DNA of 64,000 nucleotides. Origin: Vibrio salinus. GTDB taxonomy: Bacteria > Pseudomonadota > Gammaproteobacteria > Enterobacterales > Vibrionaceae. This document shows, piece by piece, positions 1 through 9,336 of the stretch. The stretch covers positions 434,001-498,000 of the forward strand of contig NZ_JAJSDZ010000009.1 of NCBI RefSeq assembly GCF_021272385.1, read 5' to 3'. The notes under the pieces are model-generated. The model saw nothing but the letters and a program-made list of their open reading frames with translations, was not told the DNA's origin and made no database searches. The translations under genes and the position numbers were made by a program. The stretch's first letter is position 1; every line of letters begins with the position of its first letter.

Positions 1-678
1 CCAGGGCAGGGCTATCGCCAGCATTAACGCGACACCGGAAACGATTGGGAAACGTTGCCACAATACTTTGAATGCGTTGATAAAACCGTGTTGAATGACT
101 AACCAGGGGAAAACGGCAATGCCCATGATAACAAGAGCGACCGGGCCTTTTGCCAACAATCCGGATGCCAGACCGAAAAAGCTAAGATATCCCCATAAGC
201 GACAGTATTTATCTTTACCTGACCAGCAATAGTAAAAACCCATCATGGCGATGGTCATAGCGAGTGTGAGTGCCATGTCTGTCATCACGGCGCCCGCCGC
301 TATGGAAAAAATACCACAGGTTGCTAGCACCAGCGCGGCAATCAATGCACTAAAACCGGCCCGTTTTGCCATAAACGCTGTGAGTATAATGGTGACAACA
401 CCTGCCAGCCAATGAGGAGCCCGAACCGCAAATTCATTCAGTCCAAACAGTTCAATACCATAGGCACTCATCCAGGTGAACATAGGGGGTTTGCCCCAAA
501 AAGGGATACCATAATCAAACTGAGGCGTTAGCCAGTTATGAGTTTCCACCATCAGACGGGCCATTTCACCATAGCGTGCTTCTGTGCTGTCCATTAATGG
601 GTATGTAGCGAGTGAGATCAGGCGGATCAAAAGAGCAAAGGCCAGCAAGACCCATAAATGAGTTTTAGTAATGTTCAT
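1..678 (-). CDS. PMT/ArnT-like membrane glycosyltransferase, 3' end cut by window
   Basis: Reading leftward from ATG at 678 gives an open frame of 226 codons that runs off the window, so only the N-terminal part is visible. It begins with a membrane segment (residues about 5-22) and then has an acidic loop with DSTEARYGEMAR and the FWGKPPMFTW stretch. These resemble the catalytic periplasmic loop of family 39/ArnT-type enzymes, which move a sugar from a polyprenyl-phosphate carrier to an envelope acceptor. Several hydrophobic helices follow. It starts 6 nt after the stop of the upstream GT2 gene, so the two are probably one operon: the GT2 loads the lipid carrier and this enzyme transfers the sugar. 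The acceptor (lipid A, another glycan or protein) cannot be told from sequence. The family call is fairly sure; a true ArnT role is not. Confidence 0.8.
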   Translation of the reverse strand, partial: MNITKTHLWVLLAFALLIRLISLATYPLMDSTEARYGEMARLMVETHNWLTPQFDYGIPFWGKPPMFTWMSAYGIELFGLNEFAVRAPHWLAGVVTIILTAFMAKRAGFSALIAALVLATCGIFSIAAGAVMTDMALTLAMTIAMMGFYYCWSGKDKYCRLWGYLSFFGLASGLLAKGPVALVIMGIAVFPWLVIQHGFINAFKVLWQRFPIVSGVALMLAIALPW

Positions 679-684
679 GGTTGG

Positions 685-1725
685 TTATGCCGTTTCTTCC
701 AGTTTAGATGCCATACAATGAATTGAACTGTGTTTTGCCGGTTGCTCGTAAACAGACTGAACCAGATATAGTGGGCGCTGTTTGGTTTCGATAAAAATGC
801 GTCCGATGTATTCACCCAATAAGCCAATGGAAAGCAGTTGTACGCCCCCCAGAGCCAGCTGAGCGACCATCGTGGATGGGTAACCAGAAACCGGCTCACC
901 AAAAACCACCGTTTTCATTACAATGAACACACCGTAAAGAAAGGCACTGAATGCCACTAAAATGCCTGCCAGTGTCGCCAGACGCAGTGGCCGGATAGAA
1001 AATGACGTGATGCCATCCATGGCTAAACCAATCAGTTTGAGATAATTCCACTTCGTTTCACCACAAAAACGGGCATCTCGTTCGAACGGAATGGTGATTT
1101 GCCTGAATCCTGGCCAGGAAAAAATGCCTTTCATATAACGGTTACGTTCAGGAAGCGTATTGATGTGACTGACAACTTTGGCATTGAGTAACCGGAAATC
1201 ACCAACGTTCTCAGGAACCTCCAGTTTTGCCATACTATTGAGGACTTTGTAGAAACAAGCGGCAGAGAAACGTTTGAACCAGGTTTCACCGTGGCGCTCA
1301 CTTCGTTGCATGTTCACAACGTCATACCCTTCACGCCATCGGGATACCATTTTCGGAATAAGCTCCGGAGGATCCTGCAAATCCGAATCAATCACAACAA
1401 TGGCTTCCCCCTTGCTGTGTTCTAATCCGGCGCTCATAGCCGATTCTTTACCAAAATTGCGACTCAGTGAAATACAGCGAATGTCGCTGGACGATTGAGT
1501 AAAGGACTGCGTGATCCTAAGGCTGTTGTCTTTACTGCCATCGTCAACATAAATAATTTCACAGTGTTCCGGCATGGCATCCAAAACCGCCGTTAAACGC
1601 CGATGGAATTCCGTAAGCACTTCCTGCTCGTTGAAAAATGGGACGACAACCGATAAAACGGGGTTAGAATCAGGGTATTGAGTGCCCCTTGAAAAGGCGG
1701 CAGTGTATATATTTAAGTTTGACAT
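685..1725 (-). CDS. GT2 polyprenyl-phosphate glycosyltransferase (ArnC/GtrB/DPM1-like)
   Basis: This 346-residue protein has an N-terminal GT-A fold domain: LSVVVPFFNEQE near residue 24, the YVDDGSKD motif, then VIDSDLQDPPEL carrying the metal-binding acidic motif. Two C-terminal membrane helices follow (about 235-260 and 270-300). That layout is typical of enzymes that put a sugar from a nucleotide donor onto undecaprenyl or dolichyl phosphate on the cytoplasmic face. The downstream neighbour is a PMT/ArnT-like transferase, the usual partner that uses the lipid-linked sugar outside. No other arn-type genes are visible, so the sugar is unknown. It is transcribed divergently from a two-component system, which may regulate it. 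Confidence 0.85.
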   Translation of the reverse strand: MSNLNIYTAAFSRGTQYPDSNPVLSVVVPFFNEQEVLTEFHRRLTAVLDAMPEHCEIIYVDDGSKDNSLRITQSFTQSSSDIRCISLSRNFGKESAMSAGLEHSKGEAIVVIDSDLQDPPELIPKMVSRWREGYDVVNMQRSERHGETWFKRFSAACFYKVLNSMAKLEVPENVGDFRLLNAKVVSHINTLPERNRYMKGIFSWPGFRQITIPFERDARFCGETKWNYLKLIGLAMDGITSFSIRPLRLATLAGILVAFSAFLYGVFIVMKTVVFGEPVSGYPSTMVAQLALGGVQLLSIGLLGEYIGRIFIETKQRPLYLVQSVYEQPAKHSSIHCMASKLEETA

Positions 1726-1772
1726 ACGACTTTTCCACAGTATCCGATGAATAACTGCAGTCTACAAATCGC

Positions 1773-1820
1773 CATGTGAAAGAAATGTTATTGACATTTT
1801 TTTCACATGTTTAGTAAATA
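1773..1820 (+). promoter_or_regulatory. Promoter of the two-component operon inside a long inverted repeat
   Basis: A perfect 9-nt inverted repeat, CATGTGAAA (1773-1781) and TTTCACATG (1801-1809), encloses a second one, AAATGT (1783-1788) and ACATTT (1794-1799). A -35-like TTGACA sits at 1791-1796 and a -10-like TAAATA at 1815-1820 with an 18-nt spacer. A protein bound to the repeat would cover the -35 element. The sites lie between the divergent glycosyltransferase and regulator genes, so autoregulation is plausible but inferred. Confidence 0.5.
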
Positions 1821-1876
1821 ATGGTCATATAAAACGGATCATGAATGCGGTTGTATCGATCATTGGAGAGAAATAC

Positions 1877-2554
1877 ATGAAACGCGTGCTTTTGGTGGAA
1901 GATAATCGGGAAATTGCAGGCATGTTGTTCGATTATTTTGAGTGTGCCGGTATGGAACTTGATTATGCGGATAACGGTGAGCTTGGGTTGAAACTGGCGC
2001 AGGAAAATACATTTGACATCATCCTGCTTGATCTCATGCTACCCCGCATGGATGGTCTGACGATGTGTAATATGCTCCGGGATTCCGGTAACAATACGCC
2101 CGTGCTTATGCTTACGGCACTGGATAGCCGGGAAGATATGCTAAAAGGGTTCCGGCATGGCGCAGATGATTACCTTGCGAAACCTTTTGATCTCGATATT
2201 TTAGAGGCCCGCATGACGGCATTGATCCGCCGTTACCGGGGGGCTGTCGCTGCTTCGAAACTGGAATATGGTGAAGTGACCATTGATCAGAAAACGCATA
2301 AAGCATACCGTCAGGACAAGCTGCTGGCACTAAATCCCACAACTTACACGATTTTGGAAATGTTAGTGAAAAGTGCCCCAAACGTCGTTACCCGGGAAGA
2401 CATTGCATTTCGTCTGTGGCAGGAAAACGAGCCAAACAACGATGTGTTGCGCAGTCATATTTACCAATTGAGAAATCAGCTTGACAGACCGTTTGAAAAG
2501 CAACTGCTTAAGACCATCACCAAAGTTGGCTTTCGTCTGGAGTCAGGTGAATGA
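1877..2554 (+). CDS. OmpR/PhoB-family response regulator
   Basis: This 225-residue protein has an N-terminal receiver domain with acidic residues E8 and D9, phospho-acceptor D52 in ILLDLMLPRMDG, the LMLTA threonine and the conserved lysine in LAKPF. A C-terminal winged-helix DNA-binding domain (about 128-224) follows. The ATG at 1877 is preferred over the in-frame ATG at 1841, because GGAGAG lies 7 nt upstream and the protein then starts with the usual MKRVLLVEDN. It overlaps the kinase gene by 4 nt (ATGA), indicating translational coupling. The target genes are unknown. The divergent glycosyltransferase pair is the nearest candidate, which would make this an envelope-modification sensor system. 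Confidence 0.93.
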   Translation: MKRVLLVEDNREIAGMLFDYFECAGMELDYADNGELGLKLAQENTFDIILLDLMLPRMDGLTMCNMLRDSGNNTPVLMLTALDSREDMLKGFRHGADDYLAKPFDLDILEARMTALIRRYRGAVAASKLEYGEVTIDQKTHKAYRQDKLLALNPTTYTILEMLVKSAPNVVTREDIAFRLWQENEPNNDVLRSHIYQLRNQLDRPFEKQLLKTITKVGFRLESGE

Positions 2555-3825
2555 TTTTTCAACTGTTTAACCGAACTAAAAGCACTCAGAGTATGAAAAG
2601 CAGTCTGGCGCTGTTTTTCTCTTTTGTCTCAGTGGTTATTGGTATCTTCTGTTTTTTATTGATCGCCGGTTCTCTGACCTGGTCTGAAGATCGGGTTGGT
2701 GAGCGCCGTATCATGATTGATAAAAAAGAAGCCGTCCTTTATTTTCAGTCTCATCCGGAACAGAGCCGTATCAAGCTTGATTTGCTTACCACAGCGTACA
2801 ATGATATTCATTTGGTACCTAAGAGCTTTCAAAAATATCTGGTCGGGCAAAAACACTTTCTTGGTGAAGTAGGAGATGAACCGGATTCGAGAATGATTTA
2901 CATGAGTTCTTATACCGACAAGGGAATAGAGCACCCGGTCATTCTGGTTTCCCTTATTGATGAAACTGAAATTACGTCCCGGGAGTTTATTCTGGTGGTT
3001 GCATCGGTGCTTGCTGTTGTTGCCGTACTAATTTTTTTGTTTGGCAGCTTGTTACTTAGATTGTCTCAGCAGTTAATTGAACCCGTAAATATACTGAAAA
3101 GTCAGTTGGACAAGAGTCAGGGGGATCCCTCTCAGATTTTTAGTGTTCCGGACAGTTCTGCAAAAGAGTTCCAGACACTGGCGGATGAACTCAATCAATA
3201 TCGTCATAAAATTAATCAGGTAATCAAACGTGAGCAGGCTTTTGCCCGCTATGCGAGTCATGAGTTAAGAACCCCACTTACTGTTATGAAAGGTTCTAAC
3301 AGCCTGATGGCAAGAGGTGCCAGCACGGAATTTCAGGTTCGTCAGGTTCAGCGTATCCAGGATGCTACGGAGCAAATGTCGACCATAGTCGATGCGCTGC
3401 TTGGTTTGGTTCGTTATGAGCGAAATGCCGATGATGCGCCGTTGAGAACCATTACCGAAGAAGAACTGACCCGGATTATTTCTCTTAGCCAAATGCAGGC
3501 CGATGAAAAAGCGCTCCGCTTTGAGGTTCAGATCAATGGCAATCCAGTCACAAGAGCCACCAACGCAGTTATCACCATCGTTCTTGGCAATCTGATACGT
3601 AATAGTATCGCGGCGACATCAGCTGGCTCGATTCATATTGCAATGGAAGACAATCGGATTTCTGTCCGGGATGAAGGGGAAGGTTTCTCTCCCATACCTG
3701 ATTCTGATGGCCATGGATTAGGGCTAATGATTGTTGATGATTTGTGCCACCGTTATGGCTGGCAGTTTCATATTGGAACTCATCCTGATGGCGGCTGTGA
3801 AGCCGTTATCATTCTCACCTCCTGA
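2551..3825 (+). CDS. Membrane sensor histidine kinase
   Basis: This is a 424-residue kinase. TM1 spans about 18-42, a periplasmic sensor of roughly 100 residues follows, and TM2 spans about 146-169. A HAMP-like linker comes next, then HisKA with the phospho-accepting H237 in ASHELRTPL. The HATPase domain has N-box NLIRNS at 347-352, DEGEGF at 374-379 and GHGLGL at 387-392. All catalytic motifs are present. The periplasmic domain is short and I do not recognise its ligand. It is the cognate partner of the preceding response regulator because the genes overlap. Confidence 0.92.
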   Translation: MIFQLFNRTKSTQSMKSSLALFFSFVSVVIGIFCFLLIAGSLTWSEDRVGERRIMIDKKEAVLYFQSHPEQSRIKLDLLTTAYNDIHLVPKSFQKYLVGQKHFLGEVGDEPDSRMIYMSSYTDKGIEHPVILVSLIDETEITSREFILVVASVLAVVAVLIFLFGSLLLRLSQQLIEPVNILKSQLDKSQGDPSQIFSVPDSSAKEFQTLADELNQYRHKINQVIKREQAFARYASHELRTPLTVMKGSNSLMARGASTEFQVRQVQRIQDATEQMSTIVDALLGLVRYERNADDAPLRTITEEELTRIISLSQMQADEKALRFEVQINGNPVTRATNAVITIVLGNLIRNSIAATSAGSIHIAMEDNRISVRDEGEGFSPIPDSDGHGLGLMIVDDLCHRYGWQFHIGTHPDGGCEAVIILTS

Positions 3826-3934
3826 CGAAAACAGTATGAAGGCATATGCTTGTGTTAGTTAGCCTACGATTATAAAACAGTGCTGGCTACGACGTACTAT
3901 AATTGCATCTGTTAGCCATAGAACGTTAAGCCAG

Positions 3935-4627
3935 ATGAAAACATTGATATTCATGATTCTGACTCTTATCGCGAGTTTTTCAGGGATGGCTGGTGAGCAT
4001 TTTAATCAGGTATGGCGAAGCAGTAAGAGTGTTGATGAGTTTACACACGATACCCGGTACATTGCCAATGGCTGGTCGGAGATTCATTATCTGTTACCAG
4101 ACAGTGACAGAATTGAATACACCAGCAATCAGATGTCATATGCGGTCAATCCTTTACGGCAGATCGGAACCCGGTGTGATGTTTCGGTTGAAGGGGATCT
4201 TAAATTTATGCTTACCTTTCAGATTGATCAACATCTCAAAGCACCGGAAGACGTAGTGTATCTGAAACTTCGGGTTGACCAACACGCTCCTTTGGCTTTT
4301 TCAGGCCGTTTATTTGTGAATTCCGACAATGCTGGTTATGTTGCGCTAAGTAAACAAAATGCGGCACAGATGCGGCAGTTTATTGCTCAGGCTAAAGCCG
4401 GTTATGAGATGTCAGTCAGAGTGCATAACCAATATAAATCGGTGATTGAAGATTACTCTGTGTTATTGCGGGGGTTCACAAAACATACCGCGGATTCATT
4501 GCGTGCCTGTGCGGTTTTTATTTCCCCGGCCAATATCAGTCTGTACGATAAGCAGCGATTAAATGAGATCGATAGAAAAATAGAGACACTAAAGGCTGAA
4601 AAAAACGCAATTCTGAATAAGTACTGA
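3935..4627 (+). CDS. Unrecognised secreted protein with signal peptide
   Basis: This 230-residue protein is not recognised. Residues 1-20 form a signal peptide (basic start, hydrophobic core, then FSGMAGEHF with probable cleavage near residue 20). The mature part contains two cysteines (in GTRCDV and LRACAVF) that could form a disulfide, and ends in a lysine/glutamate-rich helix of about 25 residues. It stands alone, about 110 nt after the kinase gene and about 200 nt before rsmH, in the place where mraZ normally heads the dcw cluster. It shows no resemblance to MraZ. The ribosome binding site is weak. A periplasmic or exported role is inferred from the signal peptide only. Confidence 0.7.
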   Translation: MKTLIFMILTLIASFSGMAGEHFNQVWRSSKSVDEFTHDTRYIANGWSEIHYLLPDSDRIEYTSNQMSYAVNPLRQIGTRCDVSVEGDLKFMLTFQIDQHLKAPEDVVYLKLRVDQHAPLAFSGRLFVNSDNAGYVALSKQNAAQMRQFIAQAKAGYEMSVRVHNQYKSVIEDYSVLLRGFTKHTADSLRACAVFISPANISLYDKQRLNEIDRKIETLKAEKNAILNKY

Positions 4628-4699
4628 CAAAAAAGTCAAAATACGATGACCCGATAGGTTTAGTCCGCTGTAATATTGTTGCTGTGGATTTACTTTTTA

Positions 4700-4735
4700 T
4701 TGACGATGAGGCAATGAAATCCATTAAACTTGGGG
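4700..4735 (+). promoter_or_regulatory. Candidate promoter of the dcw cluster with a lone TGGGG
   Basis: TTGACG (4700-4705) and ATTAAA (4723-4728) are spaced by 17 nt, about 100 nt ahead of rsmH. A single TGGGG follows at 4731-4735. In E. coli the MraZ operator upstream of this cluster is a series of TGGGN repeats spaced by 5 nt. Only one copy is visible here, consistent with the missing mraZ gene. Confidence 0.4.
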
Positions 4736-4829
4736 AAAAATCACATCTCCCGGACTGAATTACTGGCTCTGATGCTATCATTCTAATACCATAAGTCGCT
4801 ATACGCCTTTTTAGCGCAATGAGAACAAA

Positions 4830-5780
4830 ATGACGCAAGCTTTCAAACATATCTCTGTACTGTTGAACGAATCAATCGATGGATTGGCAATAAAGCCGGA
4901 TGGTACCTATATTGATGGTACATTTGGCCGGGGTGGTCACAGCCGGGTCATCTTATCTAAACTGGGCCCAAACGGACGACTTTTTAGTATCGACAGAGAC
5001 CCGCAGGCGATTGAAGAAGCAAAAACGATCAACGACCCCCGGTTTACCATTATCCATGGACCGTTTTCTGGTATTCAGAAATACGCAGAAGAGTATAATC
5101 TGAATAATAAAGTTGATGGTGTTTTGTTTGATCTTGGGGTTTCCTCTCCCCAGTTAGATGATGCCGACCGTGGATTCAGTTTTATGAAAGACGGTCCGTT
5201 AGATATGAGAATGGATCCCACTTCAGGTGTTTCGGTCGCACAGTGGTTGTCAGAAGCCGAACTCGATGATATCACTTGGGTTATCCGGGAGTTTGGGGAA
5301 GATAAACACGCAAGACGAATAGCGAAAGCAATTATTGCGTACCGGGAAAATGAAGATAATCCCCCATTGACCAGAACCGGTCAGCTTGCGAAATTAATAT
5401 CGGAAGCGGCACCTAAGAGTTTTAAAGAGAAAAAACACCCGGCAACAAGAACATTTCAGGCGTTTCGTATATACATTAACAGCGAACTGGAAGAAATTGA
5501 TGTTGCACTGAAAGGTGCATTAGCGATTTTAGCTCCGGAAGGGCGTTTATCTGTGATCAGTTTTCATTCTCTCGAAGACCGGATGGTGAAGCGGTTTATG
5601 AGAAAGGAAAGCAAGGGACCGGAAATTCCTCATGGTTTACCTTTAACCGACGAACAAATCAAAGCATTGGGCAGTGCTAAGCTTAAGTTGGCTGGGAAAG
5701 CAATTAAGCCGTCCAAAGACGAAATAGAAATGAATCCCCGTTCCAGAAGTTCTGTATTACGAGTGGCGGAAAAAATTTAA
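4830..5780 (+). CDS. rsmH: 16S rRNA (cytosine-1402-N4)-methyltransferase RsmH
   Basis: RsmH (MraW) methylates N4 of C1402 in the ribosomal P site, using S-adenosylmethionine. The 316-residue length matches the family. The SAM-binding motif is seen in [10 protein letters not shown] (about 29-38). The family signatures [14 protein letters not shown] and [13 protein letters not shown] are intact. It is normally second in the dcw cluster after mraZ; here it is first. The stop overlaps the ftsL start (TAATG). The Shine-Dalgarno is weak (GAG about 9 nt upstream), but the start matches homologues beginning near the HISVLL motif. Confidence 0.97.
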   Translation: MTQAFKHISVLLNESIDGLAIKPDGTYIDGTFGRGGHSRVILSKLGPNGRLFSIDRDPQAIEEAKTINDPRFTIIHGPFSGIQKYAEEYNLNNKVDGVLFDLGVSSPQLDDADRGFSFMKDGPLDMRMDPTSGVSVAQWLSEAELDDITWVIREFGEDKHARRIAKAIIAYRENEDNPPLTRTGQLAKLISEAAPKSFKEKKHPATRTFQAFRIYINSELEEIDVALKGALAILAPEGRLSVISFHSLEDRMVKRFMRKESKGPEIPHGLPLTDEQIKALGSAKLKLAGKAIKPSKDEIEMNPRSRSSVLRVAEKI

Positions 5781-6103
5781 TGTTTCAACAATCTCGTTAT
5801 CCTAATCTTGCAAAATTAATTGCCAAAGATCTTTTTACGGTTGGCCGGATTCCACTCATTTTAATGATACTGATAGGTGCCAGTGCTATGGGCGTGGTTT
5901 TTTCAACCCACCAGAGCCGACAGGCTATTTCTAAAAATGAACAGGAAATGATAGAACGGGATCATCTGGATAATGAATGGCGGAATCAGCTGATTGAAGA
6001 AACCGCACTTTCAGAACACAGTCGGGTCGAACAAATTGCTAAAAAAGAACTGGATATGAAGCGACCTGATGCAGATAAAGAAGTGATAATTTCTCAACCA
6101 TGA
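5780..6103 (+). CDS. ftsL: Cell division protein FtsL
   Basis: A 107-residue bitopic membrane protein of the divisome that pairs with FtsB and FtsQ and activates FtsWI. A short cytoplasmic N-terminus is followed by a single membrane helix at about 25-45 (IPLILMILIGASAMGVVFST). A periplasmic leucine-zipper-like coiled coil then ends near MKRPDADKEVI. Sequence conservation in this family is low; position between rsmH and ftsI and topology support the call. It overlaps ftsI by 4 nt (ATGA). Confidence 0.93.
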   Translation: MFQQSRYPNLAKLIAKDLFTVGRIPLILMILIGASAMGVVFSTHQSRQAISKNEQEMIERDHLDNEWRNQLIEETALSEHSRVEQIAKKELDMKRPDADKEVIISQP

Positions 6104-7833
6104 AAAAACCATCTCATTCCGAAAAAACCGTGCTCAAAAAGACAAAAACAGACGACAAAAGTATTTTTATCCGCTGGCGGTTTTATCTGATCGTTGCTTT
6201 TGTCCTGGTGGCGTTTTCCGCACTTGTTGGCCGCGTTGCTTATATTCAAATAATTCAGCCGGATAATCTGATTCATCAGGGCGATTTACGCTCTGTCCGG
6301 GCGAAAACGCTTCCGTCTGCCCGGGGAATTATTACGGATAGGAATGGCGAGCCTTTGGCAGTGAGTGTACCGGTTGAAGCTGTCTGGGCTGATCCTGCCA
6401 CGATAATTAAAAAAGATGAGCTAAAGGATGTAAAGCGTTGGTATGCGCTGGCTGATGTTTTGGGATTGAACCGGAAAGGACTTATCCGGAAAATTGAAAA
6501 AAACAAAACACGCCGTTTTGTTTATCTGCAACGTCAGGTCAATCCGGCCATGGCAAAATATGTACGGGAGCTGAAATTAAGCGGTATCGGGCTGAAAGCC
6601 GAATCAAAACGCTATTATCCATCTGGTGAAATCAGTGCTCATTTAGTGGGTGTTACCGGGATTGACGGACATGGTCTGGAAGGAGTGGAGCGCAGTTACG
6701 ATAAATGGCTGACTGGTGAACCGGGTAAGCAGGTGATCCGGAAAGATCGTTATGGCCGGGTGGTTGAAAATATTTCTCTGGATAAAAGGCAGGAAGGCAA
6801 AAATCTGGAGCTGACCATTGATCAGCGGCTTCAGGCTCTGGCTTATCGTGCGGTGAAGCAGGCTGCGGCGGATCATCGGGCAACATCGGCTTCGGCGGTT
6901 ATGATTGATGTTAAAACCGGGGCGGTTCTGGCAATGGTAAATGCCCCTTCATATAACCCAAATAACCGGAGCGATTTACAGAGTTATAAAATGAGAAACC
7001 GGGTGATTACGGATTCGATTGAGCCGGGTTCAACGGTAAAACCGTTCGTGGTTTTAGCCGCGCTTGAAAATGGGGTGGCGAATAAAGATACCATTATTGA
7101 TACCGGTAACGGCATACTTCGTATCGGTGGTAGCCGGGTCAGGGATGTTTCCCCTGTCGGAAAAGCCAGTCTGCAAAAAATTCTGCAAAAATCAAGTAAT
7201 ATCGGTGTGACAAAACTGGCGTTGAGAATGCCGATAGAGTCTTTGCTTAGTATGTATAATTCCGTTGGATTAGGCGAAGTTTCCGGACTGAATCTGGTGG
7301 GGGAAACGGCCGGTATTTTCCCAACCCGCCGCCGTTGGTCAAAATTTGAAATAGCAACACTGGCCTTTGGTTACGGATTAGCTGTAACACCTATTCAACT
7401 GGCTCATGCCTATGCAACTTTGGGAAATCTTGGAAAATATCAGCCAATACATATCATTGAAAATAACCAGGAAGATCTTTCCCATCAGGTTGCTGATAAA
7501 AAATATGCCCGTCAGGTTCTGGATTATCTTGAAACCGTAACTCAACCTGGTGGATCCGCGATAAGAGCAGCTGTTCCGGGCTATCGTATCGGAGCCAAAA
7601 CCGGGACATCCAGAAAGGCAACAGCTGGTGGTTATAGTGATGAATACGTTGCTCTGACTGCCGGTGTTGCACCGATTAGTAATCCCAGAGTTGCATTAGT
7701 CGTTGTTATTAATGAACCGCAAGGGGATCAGTATTACGGTGGGCAGGTGGCGGCACCGGTTTTTTCGAAAATCATGAAAGGTGCGCTGCAGATTTTAAAT
7801 GTTACTCCGGATGAAAATAAGTTCCAGAAATAG
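6100..7833 (+). CDS. ftsI: Septal peptidoglycan transpeptidase FtsI (PBP3)
   Basis: FtsI is the class B penicillin-binding protein that cross-links septal peptidoglycan with FtsW. This 577-residue protein has one N-terminal membrane helix (about 27-47), a pedestal domain and a C-terminal transpeptidase domain. The active-site motifs are all present: STVK with S311, SSN near residue 366, and KTGT at about K500. Length is close to the E. coli enzyme (588). Translation is coupled to ftsL by the 4-nt overlap. Confidence 0.97.
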   Translation: MKKPSHSEKTVLKKTKTDDKSIFIRWRFYLIVAFVLVAFSALVGRVAYIQIIQPDNLIHQGDLRSVRAKTLPSARGIITDRNGEPLAVSVPVEAVWADPATIIKKDELKDVKRWYALADVLGLNRKGLIRKIEKNKTRRFVYLQRQVNPAMAKYVRELKLSGIGLKAESKRYYPSGEISAHLVGVTGIDGHGLEGVERSYDKWLTGEPGKQVIRKDRYGRVVENISLDKRQEGKNLELTIDQRLQALAYRAVKQAAADHRATSASAVMIDVKTGAVLAMVNAPSYNPNNRSDLQSYKMRNRVITDSIEPGSTVKPFVVLAALENGVANKDTIIDTGNGILRIGGSRVRDVSPVGKASLQKILQKSSNIGVTKLALRMPIESLLSMYNSVGLGEVSGLNLVGETAGIFPTRRRWSKFEIATLAFGYGLAVTPIQLAHAYATLGNLGKYQPIHIIENNQEDLSHQVADKKYARQVLDYLETVTQPGGSAIRAAVPGYRIGAKTGTSRKATAGGYSDEYVALTAGVAPISNPRVALVVVINEPQGDQYYGGQVAAPVFSKIMKGALQILNVTPDENKFQK

Positions 7834-7848
7834 TATTGGGAAATGAGA

Positions 7849-9336
7849 ATGAACGTGGGCGCGTCTTTAGTGGAGTTGCTGGCTCCATGGATAGTGATTA
7901 AAGATAAAAAATTATCAGATTTACCGGTATCGGTCCTGAAAATGGACAGCCGGATGGTTGTGGATGGCGATACCTTTGTGGCGGTTAACGGTCATGCTGC
8001 CGATGGGCGCCAGTTTATCCCGGCGGCTATAGAAAAAGGGGCTAATCTCGTTCTGGCCCAGTCTGATACTGAAGCTGAACATGGTAACGTTACTTATTTA
8101 TCAGAGACACCGGTGATTTCTTTTTATCAGTTGGATCAGGTTTTATCTGAACTCGCATTACGTTTGTATCCACTGGATCATCTGAATATTATCGGAGTCA
8201 CCGGGACCAATGGTAAAACGACCATTTCTCAGCTTATTGCTCAATGGCTGGAGTTGTTGGGCCACAAAACATCGGTTATGGGAACGACCGGTAACGGATT
8301 TTTACAGCACTTGTCGTCCGCCAGAAATACGACAGGCAGTCCGATTGAGATCGTATCCACTCTCGCCTCACACCAACAATCGGGTGCGGAATATGCCAGT
8401 ATTGAGGTTTCCTCACATGGTTTGGTTCAGGGACGTGTCAAGGCGATTCCTTTTAAGGTCGGTATTTTTACGAATTTAAGCCGTGATCATCTTGATTATC
8501 ATGGTGATATGAACTCTTATGCTTTAGCTAAAAAGTCTTTGTTTACGGCTCACCATTGTGAGCATGCGATTATTAATGTTGATGATAAAGAAGGTGCGGC
8601 GTGGATGACGTCGTTGCCTAATGCCATTTCTGTTTCATTATCAGAGCCAGTGGGTGAGAATAAAAAGTCGTTGTGGGCAACGAAAACACAATATACCGAG
8701 CACGGAATCGAAATTCATTATGATGGACGCTGGGGAACGGGAGTCTTGAGGACTCCGCTAATTGGGGAATTCAATGCTTCTAATTTGTTTTTGAGTTTTG
8801 CTTCATTACTTGCTCTGGGGATGGATAGCGAGAGTCTTCTGGCAACAGCACCGGAGTTAACCCCGGTGATTGGTCGTATGGAATTGTTCTCCAGACCGGA
8901 TAAACCCAAAGTTGTGGTCGATTATGCCCATACGCCTGATGCGTTAGAAAAAGCACTAAATGCGCTGCGCATCCATTGTGAAGGTAAACTTTGGGCCGTT
9001 TTCGGTTGTGGTGGTGATCGAGATACCGGGAAACGCCCGTTGATGGCAGAAGTCGCAGAGCGACTTGCTGACCGGGTGATACTTACTGACGATAATCCTA
9101 GGACAGAACCGGCTCAGAATATTATTCAGGATATGCTAGCCGGGTTAAAAAATCCGCATCAGGTTACGGTGATTCATTCCCGTTTTGATGCCCTGCAGTC
9201 GGCATTAAATCAGGCTGATGATAAAGATATTATTTTGCTGGCCGGAAAAGGGCATGAAGATTACCAAATCATAGGCAGAGAGACGATTCACTATTCAGAC
9301 AGAGAGTCGGCCGAGACTCTGTTGGAGGCAATATAA
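7849..9336 (+). CDS. murE: UDP-MurNAc-tripeptide synthetase MurE (meso-DAP adding)
   Basis: MurE adds meso-diaminopimelate to UDP-MurNAc-L-Ala-D-Glu in the cytoplasm. The P-loop GTNGKTT is present. The DNPR motif (DDNPRTEP) near the C-terminus marks specificity for meso-DAP rather than lysine, in agreement with a Gram-negative wall and with dapB nearby. The ATG at 7849 is favoured because the TTGGGA upstream is then about 7 nt away; an in-frame ATG at 7843 is possible. The stop overlaps the murF start by one base. Confidence 0.96.
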   Translation: MNVGASLVELLAPWIVIKDKKLSDLPVSVLKMDSRMVVDGDTFVAVNGHAADGRQFIPAAIEKGANLVLAQSDTEAEHGNVTYLSETPVISFYQLDQVLSELALRLYPLDHLNIIGVTGTNGKTTISQLIAQWLELLGHKTSVMGTTGNGFLQHLSSARNTTGSPIEIVSTLASHQQSGAEYASIEVSSHGLVQGRVKAIPFKVGIFTNLSRDHLDYHGDMNSYALAKKSLFTAHHCEHAIINVDDKEGAAWMTSLPNAISVSLSEPVGENKKSLWATKTQYTEHGIEIHYDGRWGTGVLRTPLIGEFNASNLFLSFASLLALGMDSESLLATAPELTPVIGRMELFSRPDKPKVVVDYAHTPDALEKALNALRIHCEGKLWAVFGCGGDRDTGKRPLMAEVAERLADRVILTDDNPRTEPAQNIIQDMLAGLKNPHQVTVIHSRFDALQSALNQADDKDIILLAGKGHEDYQIIGRETIHYSDRESAETLLEAI

